From contig CAXKWD010000001.1 of NCBI GenBank assembly GCA_964059195.1, forward strand, positions 155,980,532 through 156,044,531: DNA of 64,000 nucleotides, in the 5' to 3' direction. A model generated the notes under the pieces. The model was given only the letters and a program-made list of their open reading frames with translations, was not told where the DNA came from and ran no database searches. Made by a program: the position numbers and the translations under genes. Of the stretch, positions 1 to 12,267 are shown in pieces. The DNA comes from Ectobius pallidus (Eukaryota > Arthropoda > Insecta > Blattodea > Ectobiidae). Numbering within the stretch: the first letter of the stretch is position 1; each line of letters begins with the position of its first letter.

Positions 1-519
1 GCACTTCGTGACACGAAGGACCTCACGTACTTTTCAGTTTCCGATCACCCTAAGTTCTATACATGGTTTAATATGGCTTTAATATGCTTTCCTTAAGGTG
101 ACTAAACTAGATGTGCATAAGGTGAGTAAACTAGATGGGTTACGCTTGAGATCAACCTCTAGATTATAATATTAGGTAAAACAGAAAAATAACCGATGGA
201 CTATACTCCTACAAGCAACAAGCGTGGCTTCGTTCCGCGCAGGTTCATTTCTAGCATGTAAGACTATAATTCGTCAAGAAAAAATACTCACGATTGGATC
301 CAGTTTTTGTGCCTAAAATTATTATGGTTACCCTACAGTAGGGCCTAAGTAGAATTTACATGTTTTGTGTGGACCTTTTCCTGACAGTTTCTAAAGTCAA
401 ATTAAAATTAAAGTCACACAATAACATGCAGAGTTACGTTGAGCCTTAAATCAAATATGCTACTATAAATACTGGTAAAAATTTTATATTTTTCCGAGAA
501 AAATATTCTCGTGAAATGT
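1..519. other. AT-rich stretch, nothing recognised
   Basis: I see no open reading frame of note, no tRNA-like box and no terminal repeat here. Confidence 0.5.
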
Positions 520-960
520 TTAATATCTATTGAAGATAAGGAAAGATTGTATCAAAACCAACCACAGCGATTGAAAATAGTAGAAGAAGAAATAGATAAA
601 GATGACAAAGACCTAATCATATTCAAGTATGAAGTTGAGCAAGTCATTTGAGATTTGAAAAGAAAGAAGGCTACCAGAGATCAAGGCTTGTTTTTACTGA
701 TCTTGACCAGAGATGATGTACTGTGGAAATGCTAAAAGAAATGGAAGAAAAAGAACTTACAACACTAACGATGATGAATAACGTTATATATATATATATA
801 TATATATATGGATGTGATGATTATTAAGAAGGAGCCACAAGCGAAGAAATATGGAGAATTTAGAACTGTAAGCCTAACAATCTCATACAGAAAAGAAGAT
901 AGTAACCAGAAAAATAAATTTTGAAACTAAATGCCAAAACAACAGATGCTTCCTTCTATA
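520..960 (+). pseudogene. Degenerate LINE reverse transcriptase fragment
   Basis: Read on the plus strand across several stops and frame changes, this resembles the N-terminal reverse-transcriptase region of insect non-LTR retrotransposons. A stretch like VEQVI-DLKRKKAT is followed by an acidic segment and then a fragment like YGEFRTVSLT, which would match the family's fingers region. The reading frame is broken many times, and a (TA)n run at about 786-812 interrupts it. It is an old, inactive fragment; the exact LINE clade cannot be told by eye. Confidence 0.5.
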
Positions 961-1579
961 CCATTAATAACGCAGAATTAAATTATTCATTCAATTAACA
1001 AACAATAAAAGACATAATTAAGAATAACACGAAGAGAACTCATGAAACATAAAAGAGGAAACAATGTGTATGTTATTGCTTATTTCTCCAGAAAGCAATT
1101 AAATTAGTTACGGATCGGTCGACTGCAAAATTCGCTCCTATTTTATAGCTTCCGAGAAATTATATTTTTGTACGCTATAAAACAACTCCTGACATTAAGG
1201 GGTCATAACTTGTTCTCGGCATTGTCTTTTCAAAAACGTGAAACGCGAGTCTATTAATTTAAATGCTATTATAGTCACAAGAATAGTATAAAAGCAATTT
1301 TCAATCTCGCGATGCAAGAATAAATTTTCAACTTGCTGCATTTTTCATGTTTACAAATTAACAAGGGAAACATGCTGTATTATACTTGGAAATATTAACT
1401 GTACGGGCAAGAAACAGTAAGATTCTATGATGAAGAGTTACAATTGTATAGAAACATGTTATTTAGTTCAATTTTACTCGACATCAACTCATCCCCAACA
1501 CTACAAATATTATTACTATTTGTTATTGTTACTAATATTACTAATATTATTTATCAATGATTAAAACCAACTGGGGAAC
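961..1579. other. AT-rich stretch, nothing recognised
   Basis: Low-complexity A/T-rich sequence with ATT-type runs near 1500-1550. No coding or repeat family signal was recognised. Confidence 0.5.
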
Positions 1580-1584
1580 AGAAA

Positions 1585-2205
1585 GATATATTTATGAGGG
1601 TAGCGCTGAAGGCAGGACGGGTTTTAGCCTGGTTTCGCCTAGGAGCCTGGAAATCGCTGAAACGCGTCAACGCAGGAGCTAGAATATTCCCACTATGTGA
1701 CAAGGATGAGACAGTAGAGCATATTCACTCTGAATGTGAAGCCACTGAGATGCTCAGGCAACGATATATGCCGGAATCTTTTGTTGTCTAGGTCATATGG
1801 CGATGTTCGTGCTGTTGAGTAACACAAAATTGTCCAAGGGGGTGGGGAAATTTATATCTAAAGTCCGACAACTCAGGGAAGAAAAGGATTGGAGGGAGGG
1901 GCAGGGGAGTAATCTTTGTCTATGCATTGTTATGTATTATATTTTATTATTATTGTCATATCTCTTCTATTATTAGTAGGCCTACTATTTTTTCTTTCTT
2001 CATCTTTGTATTACATTATTGTATTATATCGTATTATATTGTATTGTATTTTTAATTTACATTTCTCTTTCTTTGTCTTGTGCATACTAAAAGCACGAAC
2101 GGTCGTCTACGCCCGTGCGTTGGATTTGTTCTTTGGTTAATGTATTTAATGTGTATATAAGAATAAAGATGCACCTTACCATACCATAGCCTACCATACT
2201 AATAT
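1585..2205 (+). mobile_element. LINE 3' end with RT-associated zinc-finger remnant
   Basis: The translated stretch at 1594-1791 carries a PLCDKDETVEHIHSEC segment, which matches the Cys-rich motif near the C-terminus of many insect non-LTR retrotransposon polymerases. It stops at 1791. A T-rich 3' untranslated region follows, then a short tail with an AATAAA-type signal near 2162 and a small TACCATA/CCTACCATAC repeat near 2178-2202. Only the last ~65 codons remain. The two-Cys, His, Cys spacing is what I rely on; the clade is not resolved. Confidence 0.55.
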
Positions 2206-3859
2206 TATTTTTATTATTACTGACATCTTTGTCGTCATTGTCATCATCAACACCTAGGTTTCAACAGGCTAGATTTCAGCCTGGATTTTGCAATATTGCT
2301 TGTCAGTAGTTGTTAATCTTCAGAAGAAGTTACGATGAAGTTCCCAGTTTTATACTGAATGCCTGAGATCTATGAAAGAGCCGTTTTATATTCCTACACA
2401 CAAATATTATAATAATAATATTAACAGTAGCAACAACAACATTCGTTGTTAAGTGCTTGCCGTTAATACATGACATTAATGGAACAATGTTTGCAGTCAG
2501 CAATAATGTTGTAACTACTTGGTTTTCAATTACTTCTGGTCATATCTGCTCAGTCACTGTTTACATTTACGACGCATGGCTCACACGTGAGCTATTGTCA
2601 GCACGGCGAGGAAATATATTGTTAAAGCACGTCTGCTATGTCAGTGCGGGATGCCTAACACGTACGGTACACTACGTTTATCTTACAGCAAACTTCTTTG
2701 CAATTCTGATCTCTGCCACCTGCGCCTTCCCCTTTCATAAAAGAAATTGTTGGAACTGTGCAAATAGACTAAGGATAAACTTAACAAACGGTGTATGTTC
2801 AGAAACCTAAGGATTTTTGGAGACGATTATTCTATACTATTCTTTTAAGGGTGTAAGCATGGTAAAACTGTCAAGTTCATGAAAATCATATATATATATA
2901 ATTAATTTGATTTATTATTACTTTAAAATATATCTACGTCGCGTCAAAGTAAAATTTATAGGACAGAAATCCACAAAGACAAAATACACCATAAAACAGC
3001 CAATGATTAAATTTTAACCCGTTCAGAGCTAAATTTATACATTGGTAATAAGGCATCTGCCAACTGAAATCATCAGTGGTTACTAAGATAAAAATCGATT
3101 GTGGAAATTTCCATGCAATAGCAGTCTTCCTTAAATGGCAATCCTAAAAGTGGATAAAAATCCTCACATTTTACATTAAGCATTATGGCTAATCTTAATC
3201 TTTGCTTTCACACAATTTTTTAGGCGACGCAATACGACTGTAGCAGTGAAGACGTTAAGAACCGCCCAACAGGCCTACGTAAAAAAAGTACGAATAATTT
3301 AGGGTTCTGGAAGTTAAGGAAGTTCATTCTTCTATATGTAAAGTTCAATATCACAACATATAAATGTGTTGTGAGAGGTCTTCTGTTTGGAACAAGAGGT
3401 ACCTTCCCTAGCCACAACAAAAACGCCTTAGAAAATCCGGCTTTAAATTTAACTTCCATGAGAATAAAATTTTCATACAGATACTGCGAGACCCGTTGCA
3501 GATATTATAATTCCATCTACACCTAAGTAAACTTAACTAGGATACTTTATTCTCAACTGAAGTAATGTCAAACCATAAAAATATAATCATAATTGTAAAT
3601 AATATTTGAACAATTTTATTGCTTCTATATTGTGGATCCGTATGGCCAAACAGATAAGTTATTAAATATTTATACCTCTATGAAATATTGATAAACTTCA
3701 TCGTAGCCAAAGAGGATGGATTTATTCAAATAGATGTTTTCCTCCTTATACCCTCGAAAAAAATAAACCAATGATAACACACTGAATCACTAAGGAGCGG
3801 AACTAATTTATTGTAGCAGCTTTTTACACAAAGTAACATTAAAATTAAGTACTAGGCCT
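2206..3859. other. Repeat-poor AT-rich stretch, no supported gene
   Basis: A 117-codon open frame at 2457-2810 (plus) and a 79-codon one at 3220-3459 (minus) exist, but neither shows a recognisable domain. The rest is AT-rich with no terminal repeats seen. Confidence 0.4.
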
Positions 3860-4234
3860 TCATTGCATACCCAGGCGGCTTCCTTTCGTTAGGAGGAAAA
3901 GTTTGCCGACAGCTCAACCCATGTTCTATGTTTTTACCGCACCAATCAGCTAGTTACCCCAGCCAATCAAAATCTAAGAATGTCCTGTGGCGATTTTGAC
4001 AGCTACTCGTCTACTCCGCGTGGAGTGAATCGCAAGGTTGCAAAATCTAGTTACAGTAAACAATAACACGTGTGAACTGAATAAAGCGAAGGAAGAACTG
4101 AGGTCATTGAAAACAATGAGAGAATATTGCAACGTTGCTTTTGTTTTGGAAAGCGGAAGCCCAAGACCGATTTAGTCAGATCAATTAACATAAAGAAACA
4201 CCGAAACCTTTGATGCCGCCTGGGTATGCAATGA
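3860..4234. mobile_element. Short element bounded by 20-bp perfect inverted repeats
   Basis: Positions 3860-3879 and 4215-4234 are perfect reverse complements (core CATTGCATACCCAGGCGGC). I see no convincing target-site duplication, so the exact ends are uncertain. The interior is more GC-balanced than its surroundings. It holds two CCAAT-like motifs (near 3945 and 3963) and an open stretch of about 49 codons on the plus strand at 4029-4175 with a lysine/glutamate-rich, coiled-coil-like composition (ELNKAKEELRSLK). This could be a non-autonomous DNA transposon that kept a fragment of a parent gene, or an unrelated inverted repeat. Confidence 0.4.
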
Positions 4235-4849
4235 GTAACTGGACAAAACACAGAGAACTGTGAGGCTTAATGGGATGTTCAAATAATTAAAATCAACATG
4301 TAATAAAATGAGATAGATTACTATGTAGGTCTATGTTGTCAAATAGCTAAAAGATAAAACTATAATAAAATGGTTTAATAGTTAGGCCTTATAATCTCAC
4401 CAAGCTATGGGATAACTTAGTTGTGCTCGTATCATTCTGAAGCATCTTGATCTTATTTTATGCTTTGGTTACTAGTGCTGAAATCGGCTTTGTTATTTGG
4501 TGCACGTGGATCAATTACGTCATTTACACTGAATTGTCTTCAACCGACTCAAACTGCCTATTACAGTTTTACAAGAAATATCTACGAATATTTTAAAAGA
4601 ATCCCTCAAAATACTACATAACCATCTGTATAACCATAACGTCAAGTGATAAAATAGAAAAAAAATTATCTTTGGGATAGCTTTGACCTGATATTAGAGT
4701 TTTTTCTTCTTTAATATAAAAAAGAAACTTTTAATTTTATTTTCAATAAATAATGTCTTCTAGATTACTGAATACTCAGAGTTTCCTTAGAAACTGGAGC
4801 AGCTATCTCTTGTGGATTTTCTCTCTCTGGTGTTTCCTTAATAATATCA
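4235..4849. other. AT-rich stretch, nothing recognised
   Basis: No gene, tRNA-like box or terminal repeat recognised. Confidence 0.45.
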
Positions 4850-5310
4850 AGACGTCTGAAAGCGCTTGTCTCAAAAACTTATTTACGCATGTCCTACTTT
4901 GCATTCCTTAAAAGAGTTCTGCTCTATGGTATTCGTATTTGGGGTAGTAGCAGTTCATCTTGTATCAAATTGCTGTTACTGCAGAAAAAAGTATTACGTA
5001 TTATAACGGACGCATCTTTCACATTGTAAAACCGTGTTTAAAGAAGAAAAGATTTTTAACAGTCGTAAATCACTATATATCAGAACGTTTAATAACAGTT
5101 AAAAAGGGATTGGGAACTTATAACAGTGGTCAGGTTATGCATAGCTACAGCACAAGATTTAACTATCTCTTGTCTGAGCCTCTGGTAAGGTTGTCAAAAT
5201 CGAAAAATTGGTTTAATTCAATATCTTCGAGACACAGACGCACACAGATATTTTCTGAAAATAGTATTTTTGGATTATGGGAGCTCAAAGTGTATTTATG
5301 TTAAAAACTC
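4850..5310 (+). pseudogene. Decayed jockey-type LINE polymerase, C-terminal part
   Basis: From about 4850 the plus strand reads, in one frame for some 60 codons, a segment with SKTYLRMSYFAFLKRV, LLYGIRIWG and LQKKVLRIITDAS. This arrangement of a YG-WG core followed by QKK-RII is characteristic of the region after the reverse-transcriptase palm in jockey-like non-LTR elements. The frame is then broken by a stop near 5025. Similarity to a related frame (EEKIFNSRKSLYI) continues after it. No 3' tail is visible. Confidence 0.6.
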
Positions 5311-7235
5311 AACTTCGAGTTAGGGGTCAAACACAATAGGCCTACTTTCTTTACGTATAGTAGACTACCTATAGCACGGGCAGAGGAAGCAAAACGTGAA
5401 TGCGTAGATATTTACTAGCGTCCGTATTTAATTTGCTTATAGCATTGACTTTTCTTATAAGTTACTAATATTAAGACCGGTATATAATAATAAGTTATTC
5501 ACCCTTAACACTAAAGGTCTGCTTGTTTATCTGCCAGTACTCGCATAACTCAAGGACCATTGATCAGATTCACTTGCAGTTTTCTATAATTTATATATTA
5601 AGTATATTGTCTGCGCAAGAGAGATGCGCAGTGTCCATTTTACTGAGACAAGTCCAATAAAACCCAACTGAAATAGCCTTTCTTAGCATAAGCTACCTAA
5701 ATAGTTAGAGAAGTATTGATATGTGCAATATTTGTTGGGAATGATAGAATGAAAGAATTATAGAATGTATCATTCTCTAAGAAAATATTAGTTTGAAGCT
5801 ATTCAACTAATTACCTCCAGACGCTTGCAATGTAAACTTCACTAAATTTAAGAATATTTTAAAGATGGCTTGCTGAATATCCTTTTTATGATGTGAGCGA
5901 ATATTTTGAACATGTACTAATACACAATTTTTAATGTTTTTTTTTTTATTTTATTTTACTATTTGACAATGTCCATAACGTATCTCCTGTATTTAAATAT
6001 TTAAATGATCACTGTCAAAGTTCTCTGAAACAAGCGCTAAAAATAACATTTAGTCCTAAAATTATTATAATTTGTCTTTACAAGAAGCCTATCCATCCAC
6101 ATATACAGAGAGACCTGTTCGCTAAGCATATTGCATAATCGCAAACGCATACATAAAGCAAATTACAATGCTAAACATGGACGCAAGACTACTTGAGCTA
6201 GCCGTCATGTGGAAGCTCTCGAAAGGCTAGTAACCTCTGTGTCATCTGGTGTGTTCATTAGTAATGATGTAGTTCAATGGTTATTACTTCTTCCCAAGGT
6301 CCTTTCCTCTCTCAGACACACAATTTACTTAAAGACGGATTTGAAGGGTAATCATTATTTTCTTTTCTTGTGAAAGGGAAATTTTGATTTGTGATTATAC
6401 GGAATGACGCATTATTACGATTGTTGTAAGCGCGCACATGTTAAGCCCTTTTGCTTGAGTGGAGTGTTGACCTCGCTACGACCGGTCCGCCCAAACAGAG
6501 CCAATATCCAGCGGCGGAATGGTTGCGACCTGAAAATAACATACTATACAGCAAAAAAGAAGATGTAATCATCTCAAACGAAAAACAAACAAACAGATAA
6601 ATAAAAAGAACCTTAAAAAGCTATCGGAATTCCACTGAATAAACAAGTACTTAGAATTGGTGTTTGACATGTAATTTAGTTATAATTCATGCATCCTATT
6701 GTTGAAAAATCACATTAAAATGTTTTTCATGGGAGCCAACCCTGAGTAATCACAATAATGCGTAATTCTTCAACTCCTACAAACTTTAAACATTGTTTTT
6801 CCTCCATAATAATTGTTATTAAAGATCGTGAAATAAATAGTAATTTATTTTTAACTTATTGGTTTCTGGATTCTCAATTTTGGTATTCTGTTGAATTTTA
6901 TAACACTACATTTCTTTATTATAATCATTTATTTTTTACATAAAAGATCCCTAAAAACTGAAGACTATATTAAAATACAGACTTAAAGTAGGAAGATAGT
7001 TTCATGTTTCTCTCTAAATTACGGTTTTTCTTAAAAGTAAAAGTGGGTTTAAATGAGAAAAATTACATTTTAAAGAAAACGAACCTGAAGGAAATGTCAT
7101 TCTCAGAGATAAGATGCAATCGAAAAAGAGTTGTATCATATCTAATTCAATTGATTCGTATTTCATGTTTATTTCTTGTATTCGTGTATTTCATTACTTC
7201 GATTTATTTTATAAAATTTATTCTTGTATTTCATG
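5311..7235. other. AT-rich stretch, no supported gene
   Basis: A poly-T run lies near 5938. Short open frames such as 6758-6943 and 7004-7339 are AT-driven and show no domain. I recognise nothing else. Confidence 0.4.
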
Positions 7236-7320
7236 CTTTCCCCTGGCTGAGTGGTAGAGAAGGGCTTATGCCCTCAACTCCCCCCCCCCAGGTTAAACAA
7301 ATAAAATTATTATTATTATT
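7236..7320 (+). repeat. Retroposon 3' tail (TGGCTGAGTGGTAGAG family)
   Basis: A tRNA-like-looking segment, GGCTGAGTGGTAGAGAAGG, is followed by a C-run, CAGGTTAAACAAATAAA and then (ATT)n. The same module appears on the minus strand near 15725 and 32400, which identifies it as an interspersed repeat tail. Confidence 0.5.
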
Positions 7321-8445
7321 AATAGTGAAGACAATTTAGTGTTGATAACAGTGACACAGTAAAAACCTGCACTGGAATCCTAGTTTCGGAAGTCTAAAGA
7401 GGCCAAGCAGCCTGGTAAGGAAACTTGCGTTGCATACCAAGAATCTGTGCATCTCATTACAACGAGAAAGAGAGGCCCCGGGTTGTAGCCCGAGTGATTA
7501 CTTGTACGCCAGGATAAAATCGTCTTCTACTACTCCGATCTGTATCATTTGCATCACAAGCCATACATCTTGTATTGAAACAGCCCTGTGGGTGGCACCT
7601 TGACACCTCTCTCTCGATTCAGCTCTCGAAATAAATCGTTCCTTAAACGCTGTCATTATAAGAGCTATAATTCAAACCGGTACGAAGATTATAATAAGAA
7701 TTTGATATGAGCCTCTATTGCTTGAGACCAACTTTCTTCTAGCACCAGCAGTAGCCATGCCGTCTCTCTGAAAAATGTAGCATGTTGACAAGGGTTATAC
7801 CAGGAATTCGTGATTTAGGGATCTAATTATTGTCAGGGGTTTACCATAACGAGAGTAATGTCTTGCCTCTGGAACCAAGGTAGAAAGCCAATATTCACTT
7901 GATATTATTGAAGCACGTCAATCAAACTTAAATTAAATTATAATTATATTGTTACTGTTACTAATAACTCTTATTACGTTTTAAGCATACCAGCGCTTAA
8001 ATATTACAAATGTAAGATTAATAAGTTAAATGGTATGAACGCATCTTTAGAAAGGCATAAGGGTTAAACATATGGCACAATTGAGAAAGAACATGACGTG
8101 GATAACTTTAAGGGTTAAATCTCCATTTAATAGATTTGCTGCTTAGTCCATTATTGATCCCGGGTCAATAATTACAGAATTAACTTAAAAATGAAAACAG
8201 TGGAATAAAGTAGTAGTATAATAATTTTCTATCACGCGAGTAACACAACATATTATAGTAAACGAAGTATGTTGTGCTAAAATTACTTGATTTCGATCAA
8301 TGCTATGTGGTTAAGTAAGAACTACAAATTAGATTTATCAGAAACTAATATAGTCATTTGTATGATTATACGAAAAAGATTCATGATGAAAATATTTACT
8401 TTATGAATGAATAAGTACATCTTTATTAGATGAATGTTAATGTAA
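7321..8445. other. Intergenic stretch, nothing recognised
   Basis: No coding or repeat signal recognised. Confidence 0.4.
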
Positions 8446-8632
8446 CTATGAGGAGCTACTTGATAGAGAAGTAGCGGCTCCGGTCATGAAAACCACCATT
8501 AACGGCCGTGGTTGTCGGCATGCTGACCACATGCCCCCAATCCTACCATCTGCCTACGGTAGATGACGCAGCGGCCGGGTGGTAGGCCTAGTCCCTTCAG
8601 GGATGTAGCGCCACGGAGTTTAGTTAGAATGT
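8446..8632 (+). repeat. SINE family A, 5'-truncated copy
   Basis: This contains the body of a SINE seen five times in the window: GAGGAGCTACTTGATAGAG at the left, a central block with ACGGCCGTGG and GCATGCTGACCACATGCCCC, and a right end CACGGAGTTTAGTTA. The tRNA-derived head present in the copy at 57524-57851 is missing. Confidence 0.8.
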
Positions 8633-11600
8633 AACTTTAATATAGGGATGCATGAATTTATTGACTTCCTCCAATGGGGAGAACCAAAAATCTTATGTGT
8701 GATCAGATTCAAGTGAAGATATAGTTTTCTTCTGTTATTTGGCGATGTGTTGTGAAATGCTGTAGATTTTAATAAGTACACTAATAAGTGAAAAATTTAA
8801 AATAATAGTTGAAATAGAAGACAGGAGAGAAAAACTTGTACTGTATGCTATGCAGAAAGATTCAAGTACAGTATGTTAATTTATTGAAATTGAGAAATTT
8901 CGTTCAGAGAGATAAATTATATTATTATCAAGCAGATATTACCCTGTCGCCCTTGATGATTCACTTGGATCACGTAGTAGCTCCTCAGCCAATATGGAGT
9001 TCAAACCCGATCATAGGCGAAAGATCTTTCGGGGTAGAAAATAATCTTCAGTAAAATCCTTAAGAACAGGCACTAAGCCGTGGTTCTTGTGTTTGAAATA
9101 CTAAAGAATCTAAAGAATCCTGGGCCTAAACTTTTGAATAATTTACGCCATTGTTCTCACTACCTGGTACTTTAGCTACAAAGTGACTCAGTCTATACGA
9201 CGATAAACCTCCCCAGAGTCAAACAGCTATTGGTGCTAAAAAATAAATAGGCCTACATTCACAAAACTAAACACAGTTGCAATCTCCTGGTTGCAAAACG
9301 ATTTCGGCTATAGGCCGACCATATCCGCAGTAGTGGAAATGTTTATAGCCTATTCATCTCATAGATGTACTATACTAAACGCCAAAAAATAAAAGAAATA
9401 AAATAAAGATGACCAAAGGTATAATCAAAGGCTGAGGTACTCCGAGGGTTAAGGAAGGGCACAGAAGAAGGGTGAGAAACAGGCATTGTACTAATTTTAC
9501 CACATTGGCGGTTTTCATTAGATCACGGTTTGGCAAGAGTTTTCATAAAATACTGAAGTTTACATCTTATAAGCCTAGTGCAGCCCAATTCTGTCAAATG
9601 CCAATGAAGTTGAAGTCGGAGGTAGACGACTATCGCATTTAAGAACACACAGACGAGAGAGAGTAAGCTAACTTTGTAACAGAAAGCCTGATTCACACCT
9701 ACTTTACTCACTCTCTCTGTCTCCTTTTCTTCCCCTCAGACCCCTTAATTAGCTTGATGGCCAGTTCTTTAACTTGTGTGCACCATAATTTTAAAAATGT
9801 GAAACTAATATGATGATGTTTTCATTACATAAAAAATTATCCAACACTCAAGATGAAATTGCCATGTACTGTGCGGAACAAAATGTAATTATGCTCTTGA
9901 GCGAAGACTCTGTGAGAACCGCGTGGGCAAAATCTGCAAATCAACCCTAATTTGAAAAAGAACGTCATATAATCCATAAAATTATATAGCACTATAATGC
10001 TATCTGGAAATAGATTCTTAACCATACTTCATAAGGCTAATGAACCAAAACTTCTTCAGAGCTGCAAGGGTTTTCTTTAGAAAAATACTCTTTCATAATT
10101 ATATTAGGCCTACTGATTTTTTTTTTTTTTTTTTTTTTTAGATGCTATGAAGTCACCGATGAAGGCAATATTTTGAACAATGGACTATGTAAATTTATAC
10201 ATTAAAATATCAGTAAATGAAGTTTTCTTATTAAATTAAAAGCCCAGCCTTATTATGGCATTAATATTCCTAGAGTGTGAGGCCCCACATTTCAGACGAT
10301 CGAAACATGGTAGCCATTTCTGTAGACCACCACGTATCCACGTATTTTGTAAAACTTAGGAAAATAGAAAATGTAGACCAAAAATTATACTAGAAGTTTA
10401 AACTTCATAAAATGGTTCAGCAGGATTGCCATTATGCCTAAACCATGTGCAATATGTGCAATATTATTTGGTCGGAATAGTGCATTTTCAATTATTAATG
10501 TATAAGTTTTCAATTAAGGAAACTAACAACCAGCAAGGAATCATGAAATTAGCTTACTTAAACACAAACTATGAATATTCATTTAAGGTTTCAGATTAAA
10601 ATCCACTTAGGCAATAATGGAATTAAAAAATGAAACAAATATGTCTAATCCCATGTCATTTTAAAATGTTATTAGCTCATTTATATAAGTATAACAAGAC
10701 AAAGAGATAAAATAATGCAATTTCTACATCAGAACTTAAAAAATATTACAGCGATTACGAGGAATCTTAATGACAAGAGCAATCGGGTTGAATTTCTCGA
10801 GTTGAAGTCATATTCAAATTGAATTTTTTCAAAGCCATGCGAACATCTTACATATGTCTTCTTACTATCTTTATGGGCCATTGCATGATCGGTGTGCTTG
10901 CATCGTAAAGGGCTCTGAATCGAGCCAAGCCTGAACAAATTGTCCAATTGAAGTATTCTTTCAATATTTCCTTAGCTTTTGTCATGTATTTCCGATATTA
11001 ACTCGCTGACACCTCACTTCTACAATTTAATTGATCTCGCGTAAGATAACGATAAAAATCACGACTGCATAGTACTTTTTTTATTTTCCTGACACTGGCG
11101 AAACGCGTGTGGGCGGAAGGGTATTTGGAGGTGGGAGTTGAATTTAGAGAGACAAGCCATCTTCCTCTCAAACCAGTCATGACAGCCGTAGCCGTATAGC
11201 TTAGTTAGCGCAATGTGACTCCCTTGAAGACTGGCATACGAATGATACATTACCCCTTTCAAATGACAATATTTCGATAGTGGACTCGTCCAGATTACTG
11301 GGCATCTTTCTGAGCAGGTTCAGGTAGAAAAAGTTGTACTGTATTCTTTGGATCCAAAAGGCATATAGGGCTCCTTGTAATGATGATCCCTACAAAGGTA
11401 GAGTTGAAGTTTTCACGTCGAAACCGACTTTCATACTCAAGTGTCAGCAAGTACCTGAAGTACAGTAATAGGTCTCATCTTGTTTCATTCTTGCACTTCA
11501 AGAAGCTGGGAGTGTGCGTGAAGCGTAAACACGGTGATGTGTAGTCGCGGCTTATTTTTGTCGGCGCCTTAATCATGGCTACTGCCATATTAGTTTTCTC

Positions 11601-11657
11601 AAGTTCTTTGCATACGGTACTTAGAATTTTTTATTACTACTTTCCCCCATGCCAAGC
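8633..11657. other. Intergenic stretch, no supported gene
   Basis: There is a poly-T run of about 23 bases at 10119-10139. Several 60-70-codon open frames on both strands (for example 9523-9711, 10729-10947 and 11059-11262, all minus) show no domain or splice context I can support. Confidence 0.4.
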
Positions 11658-12267
11658 CAGTAGCAAGGGTCAGCAGCGAGGGGGCAAATCAAATTTAAGT
11701 GGGGGCAATAAGTTTTAGCATTTTTTTTTATGTAACGCCACCCCACAACAAAATGAACTGAATCATAAGTAAGGAAATAATCACTCCACCAGATAAAATA
11801 ATTTATTAACACAAATATTACAAACACTGAAATAAAGGTATTGGAAATTACAACAAATTATCTAGGTGCTTTAAAAGAAGTGTGGAAGGATTAAGCACTT
11901 ATTTACCAGTGAAAATTATGAATATACAAGCATAATACTCATAAAGCAAACTTTGGCTTTAATTTCGCAAACTGTATACAAACTGATCCACATCAAGGGT
12001 CTTTGTTATTACAAATGATAGTCACTGGTCTCAACGTTATAGTAGGGTGTGTATATCTCTGATTATGTTTTAGCTATCGTCGTAGTCTACCTAAGAAATC
12101 AATATCACACGTAAAAGTTTACGTACTGTACATTTCAAAAGCTATTTAAAGAAACGAAGTACTGCATGAATATATTTTATGATTTTAAATGGTAAAAATA
12201 TAGAGGGGCCCAGGAAAAATTTTGGAGGTGCAGCACCCTCTCAATCCTAACCCTGGTTACAGGCCTG
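11658..12267. mobile_element. Possible non-autonomous DNA element with ~30-bp diverged TIRs
   Basis: The left end (CAGTAGCAAGGGTCAGCAGC, continuing G-rich) and the reverse complement of the right end (CAGGCCTGTAACCAGGGTTA, continuing G-rich) share a pattern of the type GTARC-AGGGTYAG followed by GAGRGGG over about 28 bases. No clear target duplication is visible, and the interior is AT-rich without coding sequence. Confidence 0.35.

Noticed and set aside
2457..2810. 117-codon frame on plus
   Set aside because: No domain, no homologous copy in the window and no splice context. It could be a chance frame.
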